Shown: positions 1 through 8,449 of the stretch, piece after piece
Layout of the letters: every line of letters starts with the position of its first letter
Position numbering within the stretch: position 1 is the stretch's first letter
DNA from: Frankia nepalensis
Lineage (GTDB): Bacteria > Actinomycetota > Actinomycetes > Frankiales > Frankiaceae
Assembly (NCBI RefSeq): GCF_016786325.1
Contig: NZ_JADWYU010000109.1
Coordinates: forward strand, 1-45,083
Length of the DNA: 45,083 nt
Direction: 5' to 3'
Notes under the pieces: generated by a model
The model's input: only the letters and a program-made list of their open reading frames with translations
Told to the model about the DNA's origin: nothing
Database searches by the model: none
Translations under genes and position numbers: made by a program

Positions 1-633
1 CTGGACGGGCCGACGTCGAACGAGGCCCCGCAGGGCGGCGTCGCGTTCCACTCGCTGCGCGACTACGTCCGCGGCGATGACCTGCGCCTGGTCCACTGGA
101 AGTCGACCGCCCGCGTCGGGACGCTGAAGGTCCGGCACAACGTGGTGCCCAACGAGCCGACCATGATGGTCCTCCTCGACACCAGCGCCGCCCCCTACAC
201 CGACGACTCCTTCGAGGACGCCGTCCGGGTCGCCGCCTCGCTGACCGTCGCCGGCCGCACGCATGGCTTCCCCGTCGAGCTGTGGACCACCGGCGGCGAA
301 CGCGTCGCCGCTGGCCGGGGCACGGACTCCGCCGACGTCGCGCTCGACCTGCTCGCCGCGGTCCGGCCGCGCGCCGACGACCCGGGCTTGGCCGCGCTGG
401 TCGGCATGTCGCCGAGTTCGGCTGGGGTGGCTCTCGGGGTGGTCACCGGCCAGGCGCCGGCCGACCAGCTCGCCGCCGTGACCGCCGTCCGCTCCCGCTA
501 CCAGATGGTCAGCGTCGTGCAGGTGGGCGAGCGGTTCGGCCGGCCCGCCTCGCCGCTGTCCGGCGCCATGGTGATCAATGTGCGGAACAGCGACGAGTTC
601 GCCGCCGTCTGGACGTCCAAGGCACGTCGATGA
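1..633 (+). CDS. DUF58 domain protein, 3' part only
   Basis: The gene enters from the left edge; 210 residues are visible, in frame from base 1. The first 45 residues carry the DUF58 signature (FHSLRDYVRGDDLRLVHWKS), followed by a vWA-like stretch with MVLLDTSA and a C-terminal alpha/beta region. The DUF58 family usually sits beside a MoxR AAA ATPase and a transglutaminase and is thought to act in envelope or protein-assembly functions; its biochemical role is not settled. The stop overlaps the start of the next gene by 4 bases (ATGA), so the two are translationally coupled. A MoxR-type gene would be expected just upstream, outside the window. The family call is firm; the function is inferred from the family. 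Confidence 0.9.
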   Translation: MDGPTSNEAPQGGVAFHSLRDYVRGDDLRLVHWKSTARVGTLKVRHNVVPNEPTMMVLLDTSAAPYTDDSFEDAVRVAASLTVAGRTHGFPVELWTTGGERVAAGRGTDSADVALDLLAAVRPRADDPGLAALVGMSPSSAGVALGVVTGQAPADQLAAVTAVRSRYQMVSVVQVGERFGRPASPLSGAMVINVRNSDEFAAVWTSKARR

Positions 634-3170
634 CCCGGCCGCCGACCCCCACCGGCGCGACGGCGCGGCCGTCGTCGTCCGCCGTGCCTCCGCCCGGCTC
701 CGCCTATGCGCCGACCGCGCCCGTCGCGCCCACGCCGGTGCTGATCGTCGCGATCGCCCATCTGCCGGCGGCTTTCATGCTCGGCGCTTTGTTCGACGGC
801 GCTGGCTACCTCGTGCCGGTCGCCGGCGCCGTGGCTGCCGCGGCCCTGACGGCGTGGTTCGCGGCGCGTCGCCTGGCGAGTCTCGAGCTCGTCGCATTCG
901 TCGGCGTCGTGTCCGGCCTGGCCTACGGGACCATGACGAAGGCCGGCCGCGTCAGCCTGGTGGCGCGCGGGCTGCGCGACGGCTGGGGCGCGCTGCTGAG
1001 CGCGCCGGTGCCGGCCCAGCCGGAGGCCGCGCTGCTGATCGCGCCCGCGGCCGCGCTGTGGGCGGCGGCGTTCGCCGCCGTCGTGCTGGCGCTGCGTGCC
1101 CGGGCGGTGCTTGCGCCGGCGGTCCCCCCGCTGCTGGCGCTGGTCGCGGTGTTGGTGCTGGTCGGCGACGCGGGCGCGGGCGACGCCCGGACGCGCGTGC
1201 TCGCGACCGGTGGGTTCGTGGCCCTCGTGCTGGCGATGGCCGTTGCGCGCACCGCGCTGCCCGCGCCGGCATCCGGCCGCGGCCTGACGCGGCGCGGCCG
1301 GCCCACGCACGCCGCGACGGGACCGGTGGCCCCGGTAGCCCCGACGGCCGCGGCGGGCGGCGGGTCCGCGCCGCCGCGCGGCTCCGGCGCCCTGATGTTC
1401 GGCCTCCCGGTGGTCGTCGTGATCGCCGCGCTCGGCACGCTCGCCGGCACCGTCCTCCCGGTCGGGGACCATCGCCGCTTCGACCCGCGCGACCACTACC
1501 ACCCGCCGGTCGGGGACGTCGCCGTGCTCAACCCGCTGGCGCGGGTGCGCTCCCAGCTGGAGACGTCGCCCCCGGCGACCCTGTTCACCATCCGGCTCGC
1601 GTCCGGCACCGGCAGCCTGCCGGTCGACCGGGTGCGCCTCGCCGCCCTCGGCGAGTTCGACGGCGCCAGCTGGCGCGACGACGGCCACTTCCTCCGCGTC
1701 GAGCGGACGCTGCCGGAGGCGGACGAGCCGCTGCCCACGCTCGTGGCCCGCGTCGACGTCCGCGCGGAGGTCACGGTCGGTGGCCTCGAGGGGGTCCTGC
1801 TGCCCTCGCTGGGCCGGCCCAGCTACTTCGACTACGCGGGCGACGGCCGCGGCGGCGCCTTCTCCCCGGCCTCTGGCGCGCTCGCCGCGCTCACGACGCC
1901 GCGCCAGGGCGACCGCTACGAGCTCGCCACCCGCGTGCCCGCGCCGAGCCGCGAGCAGTTGGCGGCGGCCAGGCCGGCGTCCGGCCCGGCCGCGGCGCCC
2001 TATCTCGGACTGCCGCCCGGCCTCCCGCCGGCACTGGTGGACATAGCCGCGCAGGTGACGGCGTCCGCCGAGCGGCCGTACGACAAGCTCGTCGCCCTCG
2101 AGCGGTTCCTGCGCGACGACACCCGCTTTCCCTACGACCTGTCTGCTGCCCCTGGGCACTCCTACGGCGTGCTGAGCCGGATGATGACCGGCACCGGTCC
2201 GGCCGACTCGCGGGCCTACGCGGAGCAGCGGGCCACGGCGTTCGCCGTGCTGGCGCGGACCAGCGGATTCGCCACCCGCATGAGCGTCGGCTACCTGCTC
2301 GACCAGGGCCGGGAGGACGACGGCACCTTCACCGTCACCACCCAGCAGGCGCATGCCTGGCCGGAGGTGCTGCTCGACGGCATCGGCTGGGTCGCCTTCG
2401 AGCCGACCGACGTCACCCAGCTCACCCGCACCCTGCCGCCTCCGTCGGTGCCGACCGCGCCGACGGGCGATGCCGGCGCCGGCAGGACCGTCACGCCCGA
2501 ACCGGTTTCGCCGATCATCGTGCCGACGCTCGACGACTCGGGCGCGCCCGACCGGCGAGGCGCGACCGGCGGCGGTCTGGCCTGGCCGTGGACCGTGCTC
2601 ATGGTCGTCGGCGGTGCGCTGCTGCTCCTGCCGTCGCTGGTGGTGGCGGAGAAGGCGCGCCGCCGCCGCGGCCGGCGCGGCGGCGCGGTGCCGGCGCGGG
2701 TGGTCGGCGCCTGGCTGGAGGCCCGCGACCGGCTGGCCGAGCGCGGCGTCGCCCGGTCCGACGCGCTGACCCAGCGGGAGGTCGTGGGCCTCGTCGTCGA
2801 GACGCCGCTGATCGCGCCGGCGGCGGGCCCGCTGCGCCAGTTGGCCGCCCTGGCCGACCGGGCGATGTTCGCGCCCGCCGGTCCGGGCGCGTCCGCCGGT
2901 GTCGACCCGGCCGAAGCGTGGCGGCTGCTCGACGAGATCCGCCGGGAGCTGCGGGCGAATGCCGGCCTCGGCACCCGGCTGCGCGCCGCGGTGGACCCGC
3001 GCCCGCTGCTGCCCCGGCCCCGCCCTGGCCGCCCGCCCGCGGCCGCCCGCCTGCCCCGCGGGCCGGCGCCGGCCCCTCTTGGCCTGCCCCCGCCCGTCAT
3101 GGTGGCCGTCGGCGGCCAGCCGGCGGGGCAGCTCTACACAGCAACGATCACCATGAGAGTTTCGGAGTGA
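630..3170 (+). CDS. TgpA-type transglutaminase-like membrane protein, catalytic Cys apparently lost
   Basis: A protein of 846 residues starting at the ATG that overlaps the DUF58 stop. The N-terminal third is hydrophobic with several TM helices, then a large extracytoplasmic region, a transglutaminase-core segment (about residues 470-600), a further TM helix (about 650-670) and a cytoplasmic Arg-rich tail, which is the TgpA/DUF3488 layout. In family members the catalytic Cys lies in a segment like G-D-C-E-Q-F-A. Here the matching stretch is AYAEQRATAFAVLAR, with Ala531 at the Cys position. His575 (QAHAWPE) and the following W-V-A-F-E-P-T strand are kept. The protein may therefore be catalytically dead and act as a binding or assembly module. 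It is cotranscribed with the DUF58 gene before it and the propeller/PKD gene after it. Confidence 0.88.
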   Translation: MTRPPTPTGATARPSSSAVPPPGSAYAPTAPVAPTPVLIVAIAHLPAAFMLGALFDGAGYLVPVAGAVAAAALTAWFAARRLASLELVAFVGVVSGLAYGTMTKAGRVSLVARGLRDGWGALLSAPVPAQPEAALLIAPAAALWAAAFAAVVLALRARAVLAPAVPPLLALVAVLVLVGDAGAGDARTRVLATGGFVALVLAMAVARTALPAPASGRGLTRRGRPTHAATGPVAPVAPTAAAGGGSAPPRGSGALMFGLPVVVVIAALGTLAGTVLPVGDHRRFDPRDHYHPPVGDVAVLNPLARVRSQLETSPPATLFTIRLASGTGSLPVDRVRLAALGEFDGASWRDDGHFLRVERTLPEADEPLPTLVARVDVRAEVTVGGLEGVLLPSLGRPSYFDYAGDGRGGAFSPASGALAALTTPRQGDRYELATRVPAPSREQLAAARPASGPAAAPYLGLPPGLPPALVDIAAQVTASAERPYDKLVALERFLRDDTRFPYDLSAAPGHSYGVLSRMMTGTGPADSRAYAEQRATAFAVLARTSGFATRMSVGYLLDQGREDDGTFTVTTQQAHAWPEVLLDGIGWVAFEPTDVTQLTRTLPPPSVPTAPTGDAGAGRTVTPEPVSPIIVPTLDDSGAPDRRGATGGGLAWPWTVLMVVGGALLLLPSLVVAEKARRRRGRRGGAVPARVVGAWLEARDRLAERGVARSDALTQREVVGLVVETPLIAPAAGPLRQLAALADRAMFAPAGPGASAGVDPAEAWRLLDEIRRELRANAGLGTRLRAAVDPRPLLPRPRPGRPPAAARLPRGPAPAPLGLPPPVMVAVGGQPAGQLYTATITMRVSE

Positions 3171-6100
3171 GTGCGCCGGTGCGGAATCAGGGGACGAGGC
3201 GGCCCGCGGCCCGAGGGGCGTGGCTGCCACGGGCGGCGCTGGCGCTGCTGGTGGTCGGGGCCGGCGCTGTCGTCACGGTAGTGGGCGAACCCGGCCAGCC
3301 ACGGGCCCACTCGATCGGGCTCGACGAGGGCTCGGCCTGGCTGGTCTCGTCGGCCGTGGGGCAGGCCACGCTCGTCGACGGGACGACCGCGCAGGTCGTC
3401 ACCCGGGTCGACGTCGGGCCCGGCCCGCTGTCCGGCGCGCAGTCGGGCGCCGACGTGTTCGTCGCCGCCGGCGACGGCACCGTGCGGCGCGTCGACGGGG
3501 CGACGTTCGAGCCGTCGACACCGGTGTCGTTCTCCGCGGCACGCGAGCCCGTGTCCGTGTACCCGGCGGGCGGCACGGTGTTCGCCGTGGACCGGACGAC
3601 CGGCCGCGTGACAGCCGCCGACGCGGCGACCCTGCGCGTGCGCGACGCGTTCTCGCCGGTTGGCCGGGTGCCCGCGGGTGGCGCGCTCGCCGACGAGGAC
3701 CCCGAGGCCCCGGGCGGTGCCCGGCTGTGGCTCGTCGACGGTGAGACGGGCGACGTCCTCGGCATCGACGGCGGCGGCGAGCGGGTGCTCGAACGCGCCG
3801 TCGACCCGGCGCGGACCGTCCTGGTGCCGGCCGGCGACCGCCCGGTCGCGGTCGACCTCTCGGCCCGCCGGGCGTGGCCGCTCGACTCCGCCGGTGGCCA
3901 CGCCGCCTGCCTTGCCACGTCGCCAGGGGACGACACGGTGACGGTCGGCGGGTCGACCACCGCGCCGCGGGTGTATCTCGCCAGCGGCCGGGACGGCCGG
4001 CTCCTCGTCAGCGACCTCGCGACCGGGCGCTGCGACAACGCCGTGGCGGTGGCGGCGGCCGGTCACCGGCTGGGCCAGCCGCGGGAGGCGGCCGGCCGGG
4101 TGTTCGTCCCGGACCACAGCGCCGGCGACGTGATCGTCGTCGACGTGGCGGCCGGCCGGGTGGCCGCGCGGGCCCACGTGCTGCCCGACGACACCGAGTT
4201 CGAGCTGCGCGGCGACGGTCAGGCGGTGTTCTTCAACGATCCGGCCAGCGAGCGAGCGGGTGTCATCGGCCTCGACGGCACCCTGCGCATGGTGACGAAG
4301 TTCGACCCGGCGGGCGTTCTGGTGGCCGGCGGCGAGGGCCGCGTCGGCGCTGGTGACGAGGGCCCGGAAGGCGCCGGCCTCGACGGGCAGGCGGCTGGGC
4401 CGCTCGCCGGGCTGAACCTGCCGCTGCCGGCCGGGCCGACCGCCGGGCCAACCGCCGGGCCAACCGCCGGGCCGACCGCGGGGCCGACCGGGCCGACCGC
4501 CGGGCCGACCGCCGAGCCGACCGGGCCGCTCGCCGGGCCGGCGGCCCGGCCAGAGCCGGTCGGCTCGCCCGCCCAGCCCCAGGGGACCGTCGATCCCGTC
4601 TCCCTCCCTCCGGCAGGTGCCCCAGAGGCGCCCGCGTCGCGGGCGGCGCCGGCTCCCGGTGGGCCGGCCGGCGACGCTCCCCAGGAGCAGGCGGGGCGCC
4701 CGGACGCGCCGGCCGACGTGTCGATCGAGGTGTCGGCGGCCCAGGTGGCGGTCGGCGCGCCGGTCACCATGCGGGTCGTCGCCCGGGGAGCGGTCCCCGT
4801 CAGCGACGCGCGGTGGACGTTCGGCGACGGCCACAGTGCCGACGGCCTCCGGGTCACCCATGCCTGGTCCGAGCCGGGCGCCTACCAGGTGATCGCGTCC
4901 GCGCGGCTGGCGAACGGCCGGGTGGTGGCCCGGGCGGTCACGATCGCCGTCCTGGCCCAGGCCCCGCCAGCCCTGCCGGGGACCACGACGGGGCCTGGCG
5001 TCGACCCGCCGTCCGGAGTCGGGACCACCCCGCCCGTGGCAACGACGCCACCCGTACGGACGACGCCGCCGTCCGGAGTCGGGACCACCCCGCCCGTGGC
5101 AACGACGCCACCCGTACGGACGACGCCGCCGCCCACGACGCCGGGTTCCACCGGGCCAGCCGGCGACCCTTCCCCGAAGCCCACGGGGTACCAGTACGTC
5201 GCGGGCAGCTCAGGCAGCCTGATGGTCGAGCTGTCGACGCCCCGGACGGTGGTCGGCGCGCCGATCACGATGCGGGCCTACACGACGCGGATATCCCCAG
5301 TCAGCGACGCGCGGTGGACGTTCGGCGACGGCCGCGGCGCCGAGGGCATCCAGGTCGCCCATGCCTGGTCCGAGCCAGGCGTGTACCAGGTGGCCGTGTC
5401 CACACGGCTGGCGAACGGCCAGCAGATCGACGGGACGGTCGCGATCAGCGTCTCGGCGCCGGCTCCCCCGACCACGCCGCCGCCGACGGGGTCGGTCGTC
5501 GCGCCGACCGCGTCGCTCCGGGTCCTCACGGCTCCCGGAGATTCGACGACGCGGCAGGCCGGCGTGGACGCCTCCGGGTCGACCGGCGGCGGCCTGACCT
5601 ACCGATACGACTTCGGCGACGGCGCGACGGCGGGACCAACCTCGAGCAACGTCACCTGGCACACATACGCTTCCGCCGGCACTTACACGGTGACGCTGAC
5701 CGTTACCAATGCGGCCGGGTCGGCGACGGCCTCGGCCTCGGTGACGGTCAACGGGCGCGCGCCCGCGACGCCCGGCAACGTGGCGATCCTGGCGGTGAGC
5801 GCCTCGGAGGTCCGCCTGTCCTGGACGGATGGCGGCCTGGAGTCCGGCTACGAGGTGAGCGACGGCGCGCGCACCTGGACGCTGCCCGCCAACTCGTCGT
5901 CGTTCAGCAAGACTGGGCTCGCCGCGGGCACACGGGTCTGCCTGCGGGTGCGGGCGGTCAGCCCGTCGGGCGCGTCCGCCTGGGCACCGGAGCTGTGCGC
6001 GACGAGCGCGGACCCGCCGCCGCCGGCCCCCATGAAGCCCGGCACCCCGAGGGATGTCGCGGCGACCGTACTGGACCAGCACCGGATCCGGGTCACCTGG

Positions 6101-6304
6101 ACGGACCCTGGGGACAACGAGACCAGCTTCGAGATCCGTAGCGGCGAACACCTTTGGGTGGTGGGCGCGAACACCACGTCGCACGTGATCAATGGGCTGA
6201 ACCCCGGTGACGTGATCTGCCCGACGGTCACCGCGGTCAACCAGGCAGGCAGCTCGCCCGCGGCGTCCGGCAACTGCGCGATGATCGTCGAGACCGCGCA
6301 ATAG
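3167..6304 (+). CDS. Membrane-anchored beta-propeller / PKD / fibronectin III protein
   Basis: A protein of 1045 residues. The GTG start overlaps the preceding stop (GTGA); GTG at 3179, with GAGTGAG about 7 bases upstream, is an alternative. A hydrophobic anchor (about residues 20-41) is followed by a propeller-like domain (about 50-385) with repeated V-D-G and T-G-x-V strands and the segment FFNDPASERAGVI. Then come a Pro/Thr/Gly-rich linker with minisatellites, three PKD domains (about 518-597, 687-763, 781-862; cores WTFGDG, WTFGDG, YDFGDG) and two fibronectin III domains (about 865-947, 955-1045). Such proteins typically lie outside the membrane. PKD1 and PKD2 share a 34-base identical stretch, evidence of recent internal duplication. 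The gene closes the DUF58-transglutaminase operon. A paralogue is at 8450-11446. Confidence 0.88.
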   Translation: MSAPVRNQGTRRPAARGAWLPRAALALLVVGAGAVVTVVGEPGQPRAHSIGLDEGSAWLVSSAVGQATLVDGTTAQVVTRVDVGPGPLSGAQSGADVFVAAGDGTVRRVDGATFEPSTPVSFSAAREPVSVYPAGGTVFAVDRTTGRVTAADAATLRVRDAFSPVGRVPAGGALADEDPEAPGGARLWLVDGETGDVLGIDGGGERVLERAVDPARTVLVPAGDRPVAVDLSARRAWPLDSAGGHAACLATSPGDDTVTVGGSTTAPRVYLASGRDGRLLVSDLATGRCDNAVAVAAAGHRLGQPREAAGRVFVPDHSAGDVIVVDVAAGRVAARAHVLPDDTEFELRGDGQAVFFNDPASERAGVIGLDGTLRMVTKFDPAGVLVAGGEGRVGAGDEGPEGAGLDGQAAGPLAGLNLPLPAGPTAGPTAGPTAGPTAGPTGPTAGPTAEPTGPLAGPAARPEPVGSPAQPQGTVDPVSLPPAGAPEAPASRAAPAPGGPAGDAPQEQAGRPDAPADVSIEVSAAQVAVGAPVTMRVVARGAVPVSDARWTFGDGHSADGLRVTHAWSEPGAYQVIASARLANGRVVARAVTIAVLAQAPPALPGTTTGPGVDPPSGVGTTPPVATTPPVRTTPPSGVGTTPPVATTPPVRTTPPPTTPGSTGPAGDPSPKPTGYQYVAGSSGSLMVELSTPRTVVGAPITMRAYTTRISPVSDARWTFGDGRGAEGIQVAHAWSEPGVYQVAVSTRLANGQQIDGTVAISVSAPAPPTTPPPTGSVVAPTASLRVLTAPGDSTTRQAGVDASGSTGGGLTYRYDFGDGATAGPTSSNVTWHTYASAGTYTVTLTVTNAAGSATASASVTVNGRAPATPGNVAILAVSASEVRLSWTDGGLESGYEVSDGARTWTLPANSSSFSKTGLAAGTRVCLRVRAVSPSGASAWAPELCATSADPPPPAPMKPGTPRDVAATVLDQHRIRVTWTDPGDNETSFEIRSGEHLWVVGANTTSHVINGLNPGDVICPTVTAVNQAGSSPAASGNCAMIVETAQ
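4438..4530 (+). repeat. Minisatellite encoding a G-P-T-A linker
   Basis: A tandem 12-base unit (GGGCCGACCGCC and variants) repeats about seven times, encoding G-P-T-A / G-P-T / E-P-T steps between the propeller and PKD1. Third-position variants between copies show it is not brand new. Copy number probably varies between strains. Confidence 0.85.
5006..5130 (+). repeat. Perfect 60-bp tandem duplication between PKD1 and PKD2
   Basis: Two copies of a 60-base unit (5006-5065 and 5066-5125) are identical, and the next 5 bases start a third. The unit encodes a 20-residue P/T/V-rich linker, PPSGVGTTPPVATTPPVRTT. Perfect identity implies a recent or gene-converted duplication. Confidence 0.95.
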
Positions 6305-6577
6305 CGCTCGAAGGACCGAAGGACCAGAGAGGGCAGCGGACGGAGCGGGCCCCGACCGCGGGCGATCGGTGCATGGGCTGTGGTGCTCGAGGAGGAGGTT
6401 TTCGGCACCATGGCGCCTGGGATCATGGTCGAGTACCCCACGGGTCATGGCCAGCCGCTCGTCGGGGCCACGCCGCTCACCGGTCACGAGGTTTCCTCCA
6501 GCCGGAGGGTCCCGTCATTGCCTGATCTGGCGCACGGGCCGGAACATTCCGGCCTGTGCGGCCAGCCCCGAAAACGG

Positions 6578-6607
6578 GAACGGCCCCGACCGAAGTCGGG
6601 GCCGTTC
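6578..6607 (+). terminator. Strong hairpin, probable terminator of the DUF58-PKD operon
   Basis: A perfect 13-bp stem (GAACGGCCCCGAC / GTCGGGGCCGTTC) with a CGAA tetraloop, 274 bases after the operon stop and 85 bases before the acetyltransferase start. There is no U-tract, as is common in high-GC actinobacteria. The 6305-6692 gap otherwise shows no gene. An attenuator role for the next gene is also possible. Confidence 0.65.
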
Positions 6608-6692
6608 TGACGCGACCGTTCAGGTGTCGCGGGCCGTGCCGTCGTTATCCCGGTCCAGGCCGCTCCGGTATCCCGACCCGAGGAGCCCTGTC

Positions 6693-7514
6693 ATGAGTGT
6701 CTCCGTTCCCACCATGTATGAGGTCCGGGTCGACGGCCATCTCGACGACCGCTGGTTCGGCGGGCTCGACGGCCTCGTCATCGCGCGGGACACCGGTCAC
6801 ACGAGCACCCTCGTCTGCCCCGTCGCGGACCAGGCGCAGCTCCACGGTCTGCTCGGACGTCTGCGGGATGTCGGGGTCACCCTCCTGTCTCTCCGTGTCA
6901 TGCCACCAGTGGACGGTGCCACGGCGGTGGGTAGCCAGCCGGCGCTTGGGCGGCCGCTGCGGACTGACCGGCTCATTCTTCGGCCGGCCGGGATCGACGA
7001 CGCCGACGTGACCTGGAGGTACCGGCGGTTGGAGTCGGTCACCGAGTGGACCACCAGTGCTCCCGCCGACCTCGACGCCTACCGCGGGATCTTCGGGAAC
7101 CCCGCCCGCCTCGCGGCCACGGTGGTCGTCGAACTCCACCAGGGAGCACCCGTCGGCCAGGTCATCGGGGACCTCATGGTCAGGCGCGAGGACGCCTGGT
7201 CCCAGCGCGAGGTGGCCGGCCGGGCCAGGGGTGCCCAGGCGGAGCTCGGGTGGGCGCTCGACCCCGCCCACAGCGGGCACGGATACGCCACCGAAGCCAT
7301 GCGGGAGCTGATCCGTCACTGTTTCGAGGATCTCGGTATCCGTCGGGTGGTCGCGAGCTGTTTCCTCGACAACGAGGCCTCGTGGCGGCTCATGGAGCGT
7401 CTCGGTATGCGCCGGGAGGTCCACGCGGTCCGTGAGTCGCTCCACCGCCGCGGACAGTGGCTCGACAGCGTCGGCTACGCGCTGCTCGCCGAGGAATGGC
7501 CGACGGCCCCGTGA
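6693..7514 (+). CDS. GNAT acetyltransferase with an extra N-terminal actinobacterial domain
   Basis: A protein of 273 residues. ATG 6693 is chosen because AGGAG lies 7 bases upstream. Residues about 7-70 (starting YEVRVDGHLDD, containing ADQAQLHGLLGRLRDVG) resemble a small domain usually found as a stand-alone actinobacterial protein of about 80 residues. Residues about 92-265 form a RimJ/RimL-type GNAT domain: a RLILRP opening, the acetyl-CoA loop in LDPAHSGHGYATEAMRELI, and ASWRLMERLGM near the end. The enzyme would transfer acetyl from acetyl-CoA to an amine on a protein or small molecule; the substrate cannot be read from sequence. The fused N-terminal domain could sense a ligand or bind a partner. 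The gene lies between the two paralogous surface-protein genes. Confidence 0.85.
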   Translation: MSVSVPTMYEVRVDGHLDDRWFGGLDGLVIARDTGHTSTLVCPVADQAQLHGLLGRLRDVGVTLLSLRVMPPVDGATAVGSQPALGRPLRTDRLILRPAGIDDADVTWRYRRLESVTEWTTSAPADLDAYRGIFGNPARLAATVVVELHQGAPVGQVIGDLMVRREDAWSQREVAGRARGAQAELGWALDPAHSGHGYATEAMRELIRHCFEDLGIRRVVASCFLDNEASWRLMERLGMRREVHAVRESLHRRGQWLDSVGYALLAEEWPTAP

Positions 7515-7595
7515 GCCGCCGCGTCCAGCCAGGACGACGCGTGAACACCGCGCACTGCCGCCACGGTCGGCTGCCCAGCGCGGTGAGGACCGGTG

Positions 7596-8186
7596 ATGTC
7601 GGTCATCGCACTGTCTGGGGTGAGAATCGATGGTGTGGCGGTTGACGGAGGGCCCCTTGAACGGGTCGTCAGGGAGCTGTGTGGCCGCCCTTCGGACCTG
7701 GCTGATGCCGCGATGCTTCCGGCCGAGCCTGGTCTCTACGCCTGGTGGGCGTCGGTCACCGTCTTCCCGGAGCTGCCTGGCCAGCCGAATCTGATCATCG
7801 GGGACGCGCGGCTGCTCTACCTTGGGATTGCGACCCGGCTGCGTACCAGGGTCGTGTCGAACCACCTCGCGCGTTCCGGGAGTTCGACCTTGCGCAGGAC
7901 CCTCGCTGGCCTTCTCCTGGCCCAGGAGGGCTACCGCACGCGGTGGACCGACAGAGTCGTTCTCCTACCAGACGACGAAATCCGGCTCACCACCTGGATG
8001 CACCAGCACCTGCGCCTCACCACGGCCCTGCATCCCGAACCCCGCGCCATCGAACGGCAGCTCATCGAACGCCTGCGTCCACCCCTCAACATTGAGGGAA
8101 CCGCCGCGGGCGCCACCCGGACGGTGATTCAGGCCGCCCGGAAGGCGTACAACGCGAGCGCGGGCCCCCGCCCCAAGAAACCGTAA
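7596..8186 (+). CDS. Stand-alone GIY-YIG nuclease-fold protein
   Basis: A protein of 196 residues. ATG 7596 follows GAGGA by 6 bases; GTG 7593 is an equivalent start. The GIY-YIG core is recognisable: PGLYAWW (residues 45-51) for the GIY strand, LLYLGIA (73-79) for the YIG strand, then R-L-R-T-R-V, N-H-L and STLRRTLAGLL, with a conserved-looking Glu in AIERQLIERL before P-P-L-N-I. This is the arrangement of small bacterial GIY-YIG proteins. Activity on DNA is plausible but unproven, and no helicase, methylase or recombinase is adjacent. The first 40 residues are not typical of the core and may form a separate cap. Confidence 0.8.
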   Translation: MSVIALSGVRIDGVAVDGGPLERVVRELCGRPSDLADAAMLPAEPGLYAWWASVTVFPELPGQPNLIIGDARLLYLGIATRLRTRVVSNHLARSGSSTLRRTLAGLLLAQEGYRTRWTDRVVLLPDDEIRLTTWMHQHLRLTTALHPEPRAIERQLIERLRPPLNIEGTAAGATRTVIQAARKAYNASAGPRPKKP

Positions 8187-8449
8187 CCAGGCCGCGGAGC
8201 ACAGCCGCGGGACAAGCGTTGCCGGCGGATCGGCGGCCGGCCGCCCAGGGCGCTCAGCTGGCCCGATGACACCGGCACATCAATGACGGCGCCGAATTGT
8301 CCGTGGTGGCCTGGACGGGGTCTGCCCGGCCGAGCGTGAAGCTCCGGGCGGGGATGGGACGATATGGATCGCTGGCCGTGCCTGTCACCGGTTCCGTGGA
8401 GCGGGAGGCTGTGGCTCGGCGGCGTCGGGGGATCTCATGGAGGCTGACG
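8187..8449. other. Intergenic gap without recognisable gene
   Basis: These 263 bases lie between the GIY-YIG gene and the second propeller/PKD gene. Open reading continues upstream of the chosen ATG of the latter, but the GGAGG at 8439-8443 decides the start. I see no convincing promoter or strong hairpin. Confidence 0.5.

Noticed and set aside
498-3230. Long antisense open frame across the transglutaminase gene
   Set aside because: Its composition is Arg/Gly/Ala shadow text with no motifs, while the opposite strand carries TM segments and a transglutaminase core.
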